Shown: one piece after another, positions 34,229-41,327 of the stretch
Position numbering within the stretch: the stretch's first letter is position 1
How the letters are laid out: each line of letters opens with the position of its first letter
From: Candidatus Aminicenantota bacterium
Lineage (GTDB): Bacteria; Acidobacteriota; Aminicenantia; Aminicenantales; UBA8522
Assembly (NCBI GenBank): GCA_017886205.1
Contig: JAFNEO010000008.1
Span: 1 to 64,000 of the forward strand
Direction of reading: 5' to 3'
DNA length: 64,000 nucleotides
Notes under the pieces: generated by a model
Told to the model about the DNA's origin: nothing
Seen by the model: the letters and a program-made list of their open reading frames with translations, nothing else
The model's database searches: none
Translations under genes and position numbers: made by a program

Positions 34229-34320
34229 AAGGGCTAACCAAAAGTCTGAAGACATTGAATCTGGTAGGCAATGCTTGTCGACCTGAGGAAAGTTCGAAAA
34301 TTGGACGTTAGCCCACCCCA
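34229..34320 (+). repeat. Cassette-spacing repeat, copy 5
   Basis: The shortest copy, about 25 bases after the hydrolase stop. Its ends are a perfect 8-base inverted pair, GGGCTAAC (34231-34238) and GTTAGCCC (34307-34314), 84 bases outer to outer. The 3' part AGTTCGAAAATTGGACGTTAGCCCACCCC equals copy 2. It marks the right boundary of the low-GC island. Confidence 0.8.
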
Positions 34321-34355
34321 TCTATCACCCTATTAATCGGCAATGCCTAATGGCA

Positions 34356-34616
34356 CTACCGCCGATAGACCTCTCTCCGATGTCCGATCTTGAATACCTC
34401 CACGGTTCTGCCGTCATCATCGATAGAATAAACAATCCTGTAGTTCCCCTGCCTGATCCGGTACCGTTCCTGCGCCGAGAGCTTCTCGCAGCCGAAAGGC
34501 CTAGGGTTTTCCTCGAGCGACCGGATGCGCTCGATGATCCTTAGCAATTCCTTTTTGGGGATCCGGCTCAGTTCGTCGGCCGCCGTCTTCTTGACAAGGA
34601 CGCTATATCTTGCCAC
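34356..34616 (-). CDS. RelE/ParE-superfamily toxin
   Basis: 86 aa. MARYSVLVKKTAADELSRIPKKELLRIIERI is the RelE-type N terminus, and YRIRQGNYRIVYSIDDDGRTVEVFKIGHRREVYRR contains the basic catalytic patch and the C-terminal HRREVY motif of mRNA interferases. It overlaps the upstream antitoxin gene by 14 bases, which supports a translationally coupled type II toxin-antitoxin pair. Confidence 0.9.
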   Translation of the reverse strand: MARYSVLVKKTAADELSRIPKKELLRIIERIRSLEENPRPFGCEKLSAQERYRIRQGNYRIVYSIDDDGRTVEVFKIGHRREVYRR

Positions 34617-34836
34617 TGCGTTTGAGGGATTTCAGGACGTCCTCAAAAGCCATAAGCGGTTCAGAAGCTCTCTTTTCAAAAGCCTCGAGGTCTGCGGCAT
34701 CCTCGAGAAGCGCGTGTTTTACCGCGGAGTTAATAAGGTCGGAAACGGAATATTCCGTTTCGGCCGATTTGACGCGGAGCGCTCGATGGTAGTCTGGCTT
34801 AAGATAAACGGTCACTCGCTTGTTTGGCCTGTTCAT
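34603..34836 (-). CDS. RHH-type antitoxin
   Basis: 77 aa. RVTVYLKPDYHRALRVKSAETEYSVSDLINSAVKHAL is an RHH domain (strand then two helices); the rest (DLEAFEKRASEPLMAFEDVLKSLKRSGKI) is the toxin-binding tail. Upstream of the toxin gene, with a palindromic operator in its promoter. Confidence 0.88.
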   Translation of the reverse strand: MNRPNKRVTVYLKPDYHRALRVKSAETEYSVSDLINSAVKHALLEDAADLEAFEKRASEPLMAFEDVLKSLKRSGKI

Positions 34837-34854
34837 GATCGACCTCGCGATCGC

Positions 34855-34883
34855 ATTATAGCGCTATAGCGTCATAGCGTCAA
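34855..34883 (-). promoter_or_regulatory. Promoter and operator of the toxin-antitoxin pair
   Basis: Minus strand TTGACG (34883-34878), 17-base spacer, TATAAT (34860-34855). The perfect palindrome TATAGCGCTATA (34857-34868) overlaps the -10 box and a CGCTAT motif repeats further upstream in the spacer, a plausible autoregulatory site for the RHH antitoxin. Confidence 0.8.
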
Positions 34884-34978
34884 GATGCTTTAGATAGAAT
34901 CGTCGAGAACAGAGGCATGCTTGAACATAGCCCTAGAAATCGGTTTATCCCGACTGGATCAGGCGCCGCTGCCAGGGA

Positions 34979-35281
34979 TCAATAAAACAGCAGGGATTCC
35001 TCGAGGGTGCCTTCGTCATCGCGGAAGATCATCTTGGCGCCTTCCTTGGTCCCCATCTTGTCTTCCTGGTAGATGACCGTGAGGTGGAGGTCTTTTTCTT
35101 TCTCGAAATATTCCCTGGCCTTGGCCGTCGCTTCCTCGAGCGTGCTGTAGCCCTTATCGTCCTGGAGGATGAGGGTGGTTTCGTCTTCCCAGCCGCCCTT
35201 GGATTTATGACCCTCGATACAGAACTTGCCCTTCATCTTGACCTTCCTCAGTGAAAAATCGCAGCTGAAACAACTGTCCAT
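34979..35281 (-). CDS. Small protein of unknown function
   Basis: 100 aa, unrecognised. It begins with a CFSC motif and SLRKVKMKGKFCIEGHKS, then alternates beta-like and charged helical stretches (GYSTLEEATAKAREYFEKEKDLHLTVIYQED) and ends DEGTLEESLLFY. No signal peptide or membrane span. ATG 35236 (MKGKFC) is an alternative start. GC content and codon use match the chromosome, unlike the island to the left. It is divergent from 35411. Confidence 0.55.
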   Translation of the reverse strand: MDSCFSCDFSLRKVKMKGKFCIEGHKSKGGWEDETTLILQDDKGYSTLEEATAKAREYFEKEKDLHLTVIYQEDKMGTKEGAKMIFRDDEGTLEESLLFY

Positions 35282-35410
35282 CTTTTTTTCCGTGAGTCTC
35301 CCCTATTTTAAGAAAAACGGCTCCAAAAGTAAAAGGCTTTTTTGCTGAGATTCTTTCCGCCTCTGCTTCGTCTTATAGCTTTGAAAATTCATTCCTTATG
35401 AGGAGGAAAC

Positions 35411-35692
35411 ATGAACAAGAAGATTTCGCCGGAAGAGTTCGTCCGCCTGGCTATCCAGAAATTGCGGAGCGACCCCTACAAGGGAATCCATTCCGTCTAC
35501 AGTGGGTTCAACGAGGCCTTTAAGAAATATTTCGTCGGCCAGGACCCGGTCGAGTTCACTAACAGCCTGTCCGAGGACGGGAAGATCGTGATCCGGCCCA
35601 TGAAGGGCGGAGTGGTCCTGTACTTGCCCGAGGAAGCCCCCCAGGTCAAATCCCGTGGCGATGAAGCCCTCAAAAAGATGGGGCTGATCTAG
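35411..35692 (+). CDS. Small conserved-looking protein of unknown function
   Basis: 93 aa with an excellent ribosome site (GAGGAGG) ahead of ATG 35411. MNKKISPEEFVRLAIQKLRSDPYKGIHSVYSGFNEAFKKYF is followed by beta-rich GKIVIRPMKGGVVLYLPEE. Cytoplasmic, no recognisable motif. It may be a small regulator, but nothing in the sequence shows this. Confidence 0.6.
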   Translation: MNKKISPEEFVRLAIQKLRSDPYKGIHSVYSGFNEAFKKYFVGQDPVEFTNSLSEDGKIVIRPMKGGVVLYLPEEAPQVKSRGDEALKKMGLI

Positions 35693-35828
35693 CGCCGCTC
35701 ACCCTCTCCCCGACCCTCTCCCGATGCCCAGCAGGGCGTCTCTAACGCTATCTCGTATCTCTGCATATTGTCATTTCATATTTCGAGAGACTGGGATATA
35801 TTTTAGAGACATTGCGCGGGAGGAGAAC

Positions 35829-38210
35829 ATGAAACGTCGCCAGGTCCTACAATTCCTTCCCCTTTCTGTTGCGTCACTGAGGCTTCTGGGACGAGAGCCG
35901 GTTTCACCGTTATCGAAACCGGACCTGGAAAAAGCCGCTGAGATCCCCGCCGCCCAAACCAGTCGCCCCATGAATGGCCCGCTCCTCGCCCAGCTCAGAC
36001 CTCACAACGGCGCCCCGACCCTCTTCCTCAATGGCCGTCCCACCTTCCCCGGGATCTATTGGGTATCCGGACCCGAACCCGACCGCTGGGATTTCACCGG
36101 GCAGGCCCGGCGCGACGCCGACGCCGGAATCCACATCTACGCTTTCGATGTCGGCAAAGGCCGCGAGTGGATCGGGCCGGCGACCGACCCCGCCCACCCC
36201 TTTGATTTCTCATCCGTCAAGGCTCGCTTCAGCCGCATCCTCGAAGCCGACCCGCAGGCCCTCTTCCACCTCCGCATCTATCTGGAGACCGGGCACGGCG
36301 ACTGGTGGGAAAAAACCTATCCCGAAGAATGCGAGGTCACATCCGAGGGGAAACGGAACGGCATGTCCTTCGCCTCAAGGGTTTGGCAGGATCAAGTCAA
36401 GGAGTTTTTGCGGGCCTACGCCGACCACTTCCGCCGTATCGGCCTCTCCGACCGCGTCCTCGCCTACCAAGTTGGGACCGGCCACACCGGGGAGTGGGTC
36501 AAGGGCGAATCCTCGATGTACTGGCCATGCGGCGACTATAGCGAGCCGATGCGCCGGCACTTCCGTGCCTGGCTTCGCGCCAAGTACAAAGACAGCGTCA
36601 AATCGCTTCAATCGGCCTGGGCCAAGCCGTCCGCGACCTTTGATTCCGCCGAGGTCCCGAGCGCCGAAGCGCAGCTCAACGCCAAACGCTATACTTTCCG
36701 CGACCCGATCGAGGAGCAGGATGTCATCGACTATTACCAGTGCCTGGCCGAGCTCTGTGCCGACTGCCTGATCGACTTCTGCAAGACGGCCAAGGAAGCG
36801 ACCGACGGCACCAAGCTGGCCGGCGCTTTCTACGGCTATCTCCTCGATCTCGCCTGGAACGGCGGGTTCTTCCGGGAGCGGCCGGACAGCGACTATTCCA
36901 CCTGCCAGCGCTCGGGTCATCTCGGCCTGGGCAAAGTGCTCCGCTCCCCCCACGTGGATTTCCTCGTGAGCCCCTACAGCTACGGCTTCCGCGGCATCGG
37001 CGGGGACGGGCCAAGCATGCTGCCCTCGGAGTCGGTCAGGCTCCACGGCAAGCTCTGCCTCATCGAGGATGACACACGCACTCACGCCGACCCCCAGGGC
37101 CAGAACTACGGTCAGGCTGCAAACCTGTCTGAGAGCGTCGCGATCCTGCGCCGCAACTTCGCGGGCGTCGTCGCCCGCGGCCAAGGCATCTGGTGGGCCA
37201 CCTGGAAGGTGGACACCGCCAAAGAGCCGGCCTTTCTACCGCTCCTCAAGGCCTTCGAGAGTCTGGGGACTTTCGCGCTCTCGCTCGACCGCAAACCGGC
37301 TTCGGAGGTCGCCGTTTTTATCGATGACGAGAGCTTCTTCTACCAGTCTGTCAAGAACAGCCTCGATATCCCCCTCATTTTTCAGCAGCGGCTCTGGGGC
37401 CTGCCGCGGATCGGCGCTCCCTTCGACGTCTACCTCCTCGGGGACTTGCTTGAAGGGAACCTGCCTGCATACAAACTTTGTATATTTTTAAACGTCTTCC
37501 GCCTGGACGAGAAGCGGCGGGCGGCGCTCAAGAAAGCGATCCGGCGCGATAAACGCACTTTCCTCTGGATCTACGCTCCTGGATTGATCAACGATGACCT
37601 CTCACTCGAAAACATGAGCGACCTCACCGGCTTCAGGTTCGGGATGGGCGAGCAGCCATGGGGCCCGCTCGTCCACATCGCTGATTTCGGCCACCCTATT
37701 ACTAAGGCCCTCGACCAGGACCTTTTCTGGGGGACGAACGCCAAGCTTGCTCCCCTTTTCCATGTTGATGACACCGAAGCGCATGTCCTGGGCCAGGTCG
37801 TCTATTCCCAAGGCAACTGCAAGCCGGGGTTTGCGGTCAAGACTTTCCCGGAGTGGACCTCGGTCTATTCGGCGGCGCCCAACCTCCCGGCTTCTGTCCT
37901 CCGCGGCATCGCCCGCTTCGCCCGCGTCCATATCTATAGCGATGCCGGAGACGTCCTCTATGCTTCGCGCCAGCTTCTCGGCGTGCACACGATCGGTGGC
38001 GGAAACCGCACGTTCAAGCTGCCTCGGCCCGCCGAACTCGTCCACGACCTCTTCGAAAACAAGACCGTGGCAAGAAACACGGCGGAGTTCGAGATCACAT
38101 TGCCACGGGCCTCGACCTCTCTTTTCTATACCGGTGACGCTAAAATGCTGACAACCCTGAAGAAGTCTGCAGCCGTGCTTTTTTTAACGAAGGCGAGGGA
38201 GGGTCCCTGA
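35829..38210 (+). CDS. Secreted glycoside hydrolase, GH42/clan GH-A beta-galactosidase-like
   Basis: The start is ATG 35829 after GGGAGGAGAAC; the track start 35724 adds 35 unlikely residues. MKRRQVLQFLPLSVASLRLL resembles a Tat signal (twin Arg), so export is likely. The N-terminal half is a TIM barrel with GIYWVSGPEPDRWDFTG, AYQVGTGHTGEWVKGE (acid/base region) and the LIDFCKTAKEATDGTKLAGAFYGY strand, followed by LCLIEDDTRTHADP with candidate nucleophile Glu. The C-terminal half (DKRTFLWIYAPGLINDDLS, LTGFRFG) resembles the GH42 trimerisation/flavodoxin-like domain. 793 aa. Substrate unknown. Confidence 0.75.
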   Translation: MKRRQVLQFLPLSVASLRLLGREPVSPLSKPDLEKAAEIPAAQTSRPMNGPLLAQLRPHNGAPTLFLNGRPTFPGIYWVSGPEPDRWDFTGQARRDADAGIHIYAFDVGKGREWIGPATDPAHPFDFSSVKARFSRILEADPQALFHLRIYLETGHGDWWEKTYPEECEVTSEGKRNGMSFASRVWQDQVKEFLRAYADHFRRIGLSDRVLAYQVGTGHTGEWVKGESSMYWPCGDYSEPMRRHFRAWLRAKYKDSVKSLQSAWAKPSATFDSAEVPSAEAQLNAKRYTFRDPIEEQDVIDYYQCLAELCADCLIDFCKTAKEATDGTKLAGAFYGYLLDLAWNGGFFRERPDSDYSTCQRSGHLGLGKVLRSPHVDFLVSPYSYGFRGIGGDGPSMLPSESVRLHGKLCLIEDDTRTHADPQGQNYGQAANLSESVAILRRNFAGVVARGQGIWWATWKVDTAKEPAFLPLLKAFESLGTFALSLDRKPASEVAVFIDDESFFYQSVKNSLDIPLIFQQRLWGLPRIGAPFDVYLLGDLLEGNLPAYKLCIFLNVFRLDEKRRAALKKAIRRDKRTFLWIYAPGLINDDLSLENMSDLTGFRFGMGEQPWGPLVHIADFGHPITKALDQDLFWGTNAKLAPLFHVDDTEAHVLGQVVYSQGNCKPGFAVKTFPEWTSVYSAAPNLPASVLRGIARFARVHIYSDAGDVLYASRQLLGVHTIGGGNRTFKLPRPAELVHDLFENKTVARNTAEFEITLPRASTSLFYTGDAKMLTTLKKSAAVLFLTKAREGP

Positions 38211-38324
38211 CGAAAGCCCTCCGCAGCGCAGCGGGCAGGGATCTCCTCCGGAGGAGGAGAGAGCGGAGCGAGGACAGGGGAGCGAATTTTCCTCGCCGGG
38301 GAAAATTCGCGTCTTTCGCAGGGA
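38204..38324. repeat. Multi-hairpin foldback element C at the end of the GH42-like gene
   Basis: Outer arms TCCCTGACGAAAG (38204-38216) and CTTTCGCAGGGA (38313-38324) pair with one bulge. Inside lie a 14-bp palindrome CTCCTCCGGAGGAG (38243-38256) and a perfect 11-bp hairpin GCGAATTTTCC/GGAAAATTCGC (38282-38310). The hairpin and the following CCGAGCCT resemble the segment 19271-19327 before phoH. The left arm includes the GH stop codon. Confidence 0.7.
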
Positions 38325-38340
38325 CTCTCCCGAGCCTCTC

Positions 38341-38368
38341 TTGAGAATCGCCGCGGATTTAGTATAAT
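38341..38368 (+). promoter_or_regulatory. Promoter of the 38396 hydrolase gene
   Basis: TTGAGA (38341-38346), 16-base spacer, TATAAT (38363-38368), preceded by the CCGAGCCT motif that also precedes the uppS and phoH promoters. Confidence 0.7.
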
Positions 38369-38395
38369 CTCCGCCTTGAAAGTCGGTCTCCATCG

Positions 38396-39463
38396 ATGCT
38401 GCCTAAAATCCTGAAAATGGTCGGGCGGGTCCTCCTGAGCCTTCTTATTCTGTTGATCCTGGGCGGCCTGGCCGCCACCGGCTATCTCTTCTTCACTCGG
38501 CCGCACACGCTGCAGTTCAAGGACGCCGACGGCCGCACTATCCCCGAGAGCATCGCCGTGCTCGAGGAGATCGAGCTCGGCGGCTGCCGGCAATGGATCC
38601 TCATCCGCGGCCGCGATATCAACAATCCCTTTCTCCTATTCCTCCACGGAGGTCCGGGCATGCCGGCGATGTACCTGGCCCACGCTTTCCAGCGGGAACT
38701 GGAGAAAGACTTCATCGTCGTCCACTGGGACCGCAGGGGCGCCGGGAAATCATACAGCAAGACCGTACTGGCTGACTCCTTGACGGATGCCCAGCTCCTG
38801 ACGGACGCCCTCGAACTCATCAGCTATCTCAAGAACCGGTTCGATATGCCCAAGGTCTACCTCGTCGGCCACTCCTGGGGCACGCGGTTGGGCATGCATC
38901 TGATCAAGAAAGCACCCCAGCATTTCTACGCTTATATCGGGATAGGCCAGCTGGCTTTCGCGAGCGAGATCCCGGCCATCCAGGACCGGTTTATCCGCCG
39001 GGAGGCCAATAGGGCGGGCAACCGGAAGGCCCTCCGGGAGCTGGCACTCAAGGGCCGGAGCGTCCATGAGAAGTGGGTTTTCAAGTTCGGCGGCGAGCTC
39101 TACGGAGCGACGAGCTTTTGGCCTCTCCTCTGGACGGGCCTCCGCGCGCCCGAATATACCCTCTCCGATGCCCTCAACATCAGTAAAGGCGTGAGCCTGT
39201 ACAACCGTCACTTCCGCTCGACGGAGTTTCCCGGCGACTTGGCCGAAGAGGTCCTATTCGTCCGCGTCCCCGTCTATTTTTTCATCGGCCGGCATGACTA
39301 CTGCGTCCCTTTTGAGCTCAGCGCGCGCTACTTTGAGAAGCTCCGCGCGCCGCTCAAAAGGACGGTCTGGTTCGAACACTCGGCCCACTTCCCCTTCTTC
39401 GAGGAGCCGCTCAAGTTCGCCCAGGAGATGCAGAAGGTCCTCGACGAAACCTGCAGGGATTAG
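38396..39463 (+). CDS. Membrane-anchored alpha/beta hydrolase, S33 aminopeptidase-like
   Basis: 355 aa. An N-terminal membrane helix (VLLSLLILLILGGLAATGYLFF) anchors the protein. The catalytic domain has LFLHGGPGMPA (the HGGPG oxyanion motif of proline iminopeptidase-like enzymes), HWDRRGAGKSY, the nucleophile elbow VGHSWGTRLGMHL, FIGRHDYCVPFE (Asp) and WFEHSAHFPFFEEP (His). Substrate unknown. Its 3' end overlaps convergent tauE-like 39411 by about 53 bases. Confidence 0.85.
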   Translation: MLPKILKMVGRVLLSLLILLILGGLAATGYLFFTRPHTLQFKDADGRTIPESIAVLEEIELGGCRQWILIRGRDINNPFLLFLHGGPGMPAMYLAHAFQRELEKDFIVVHWDRRGAGKSYSKTVLADSLTDAQLLTDALELISYLKNRFDMPKVYLVGHSWGTRLGMHLIKKAPQHFYAYIGIGQLAFASEIPAIQDRFIRREANRAGNRKALRELALKGRSVHEKWVFKFGGELYGATSFWPLLWTGLRAPEYTLSDALNISKGVSLYNRHFRSTEFPGDLAEEVLFVRVPVYFFIGRHDYCVPFELSARYFEKLRAPLKRTVWFEHSAHFPFFEEPLKFAQEMQKVLDETCRD

Positions 39464-40376
39464 CCGGGGCGGGGATGGAGGGACCGTCCCCCGGTCCCTT
39501 AGCGGGCGGCAGTTCTTCCCGGCGGGAGCGGCGGGCCGAGATGAACATCCACATCGAAGTGTAGAGGACGACCCCCACGACGACCCACTTAAGGACGGTC
39601 AGAGGCAGGGACTTGACGACAAACGCGGCCAGGAATACGCCCAGGACGCCGAAAATGGTCAGGGCGATGGCCGCCTTGCGGTCGTACGCCCGCTCCTTGA
39701 CGAACCGGGTGCTGCCGGCAGCCATGAGCATGGCCGTGGCCGTCATCATGATCGGGAAGGCGACCCGGGGGTGCATGCCGAGAGAATAGACTGTGGCCAT
39801 GCAGGGAGCGTAGAATCCGATCCCGATGGTCTGCAGGGCCCCGAAGATGAAGCTCACGACCACGGCGATGCCGAGCTTTGCGCCGGTCAACCCGATCGCC
39901 TCTCCCCCGAGCGGGAGCCACTTGAGAAGGCCCGCCAGGATCATCCCGGCGACGATGAGGAGGCCAAAGCCCATCCCGAGCTGGATCTTGCGGCGCGACA
40001 TCCGGGCGACGACACCGGCCCCGAGCACAGCCCCAGCCGGCGCGGCCACCGACATCGAGGCCAGGGTCAGGGCCTCGACCTTGACCGCCGTCATGAAGAT
40101 AAAGGCCTGGGTCACGGTGGGGATGGTGTTGCCTACGTTCATCGTCCCGGGGATGATCCTGTCATCGACGTACTTGAAGAACTTGAAGATCGCCGTCTGC
40201 TGGGCGAAGCTGCCGATTCCCAGTGTATCAAAAAAGTTGGTGATGAACCCCGTGCCGAAGAGGCCGGCCCAAGGCTTGGTCGAAAATTCCTTGGTATGTC
40301 TGACGACGTCGGGGAGGTAGAAAAAACCGAAAAAGGCCGTCATCAGTCCGAGCACGGTTTTCAGGATGATGGTCAT
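39411..40376 (-). CDS. TauE/SafE-family membrane transporter
   Basis: Integral membrane protein with about eight hydrophobic helices (for example VLGLMTAFFGFFYLP, GIAVVVSFIFGALQTIGIGF, IALTIFGVLGVFLAAFVV). TauE/SafE proteins export sulfite or organosulfur anions, but substrates vary. GTGFITNFFDTLGIGSFAQ is the repeated TauE-like motif. The track start is ATG 40382; I prefer the third codon, ATG 40376, because it lies 8 bases past a -10 box and fits a leaderless start. The C-terminal 35 residues (RREELPPAKG...) read opposite the hydrolase gene and are probably unstructured. 321-323 aa. Confidence 0.8.
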   Translation of the reverse strand: MTIILKTVLGLMTAFFGFFYLPDVVRHTKEFSTKPWAGLFGTGFITNFFDTLGIGSFAQQTAIFKFFKYVDDRIIPGTMNVGNTIPTVTQAFIFMTAVKVEALTLASMSVAAPAGAVLGAGVVARMSRRKIQLGMGFGLLIVAGMILAGLLKWLPLGGEAIGLTGAKLGIAVVVSFIFGALQTIGIGFYAPCMATVYSLGMHPRVAFPIMMTATAMLMAAGSTRFVKERAYDRKAAIALTIFGVLGVFLAAFVVKSLPLTVLKWVVVGVVLYTSMWMFISARRSRREELPPAKGPGDGPSIPAPANPCRFRRGPSASPGRT

Positions 40377-40384
40377 GGCCATCC

Positions 40385-40413
40385 ATGCTAACGGAAGGCC
40401 ATGGCTGCGTCAA
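40385..40413 (-). promoter_or_regulatory. Promoter of the TauE/SafE gene
   Basis: Minus strand TTGACG (40413-40408), 17-base spacer, TAGCAT (40390-40385), ending 2 bases before ATG 40382 and 8 bases before ATG 40376. Confidence 0.55.
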
Positions 40414-40450
40414 GCAAGAAAACAGCGGTTAATGATACCCCTTCGCAGGC

Positions 40451-41305
40451 CTAGATGAGCCTATCGATCCGCTTGCTCACGTCGGCGGCGAAGCGGTTGA
40501 TGTATCGGCAGACGAACTCCTTGATATCCAAAGACGGGTCGGAAACGAGAGTGGTCAGGTCCATGGCGAAGATCATCGAGGAAGCCACATCGACGCCGTG
40601 CGTGGCGTAGTAGGTGGCATGGGCCCGGCGCCGGCCGATCGTGGCCATGTCATAGCCTTTCCCGCCGGCCACCTGGGAGTCAAAGACACTGACCAACGAA
40701 GTGGCCAGGTTCTGGTGCTCGGAGACATCGAGTCCGACCTTGTCCTCGTCCAGCATCCAGTCGAGGTCGCGCCAGACTTCGCAGCCGTAAACCGTCTCCG
40801 GCCGCAGCTCGGCCGGGAGCTCCCGGATGGCCCGGATGGTCCTGAGCCCTACCGCCACGTGAGTATCGTGCTTATCGGCAGGATTATGAGTGTAGACGAT
40901 TCTGGGCCGGGCCAGGGTGATCAGATCTTTGATGTCATCCCTCGGACGGGAATCCTTGGCGTCTTTAACCTCGGAGCTGCTGTAGTTGAGGAAGGCGACG
41001 CCGGTGTATTCGCCGACCAGGGCGGCCTTTTTCTGTTCCTTTTTACGGACGACCTTCATCTCTTCATCGGTGTACCGCTTATAGAGGCCGGCGCGCGGGC
41101 TTCCGGCGCCGTCTGTAGCGATCACGCCGAAGAAACAGTCTTCGTCGCTGGCGAAGCATTTCAGGATGCCGTGGTAGGCCATGATCTCGAGGTCGTCGGG
41201 ATGCGCGGCCACTCCCAGGTGCGACGTACGCGTAATGACTCCGGGGACGGGCGAACCGTCCGGGATAAAAATCTCGTTTCCCTTTTTTCTGAGTGTTAGC
41301 TCCAT
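40451..41305 (-). CDS. PIG-L/LmbE-family deacetylase
   Basis: Zinc-dependent N-acetyl-sugar deacetylase family. The zinc motif AAHPDDLEIMAYHGIL (HPDD) is at about residue 34, GVIATDGAGSPR follows, and the third ligand region is YTHNPADKHDTHVAVGLRTI (HxxH type). 284 aa. It starts 22 bases after the ROK gene, so the pair is an operon and may process an N-acetylated sugar or glycoconjugate. Substrate not deducible. Confidence 0.88.
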   Translation of the reverse strand: MELTLRKKGNEIFIPDGSPVPGVITRTSHLGVAAHPDDLEIMAYHGILKCFASDEDCFFGVIATDGAGSPRAGLYKRYTDEEMKVVRKKEQKKAALVGEYTGVAFLNYSSSEVKDAKDSRPRDDIKDLITLARPRIVYTHNPADKHDTHVAVGLRTIRAIRELPAELRPETVYGCEVWRDLDWMLDEDKVGLDVSEHQNLATSLVSVFDSQVAGGKGYDMATIGRRRAHATYYATHGVDVASSMIFAMDLTTLVSDPSLDIKEFVCRYINRFAADVSKRIDRLI

Positions 41306-41327
41306 GTTTCTCTCGCTTATCGCAAAT

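Noticed and set aside
34231-34314. Calling copy 5 a definite integron attC site
   Set aside because: The ends GGGCTAAC/GTTAGCCC differ from RYYYAAC/GTTRRRY at one position each, the inner L boxes do not pair convincingly and no integrase is visible; kept only as a hypothesis.
27051-34320. CRISPR array
   Set aside because: Repeats are ~85-155 bases and separated by whole genes, not by short uniform spacers; no cas genes.
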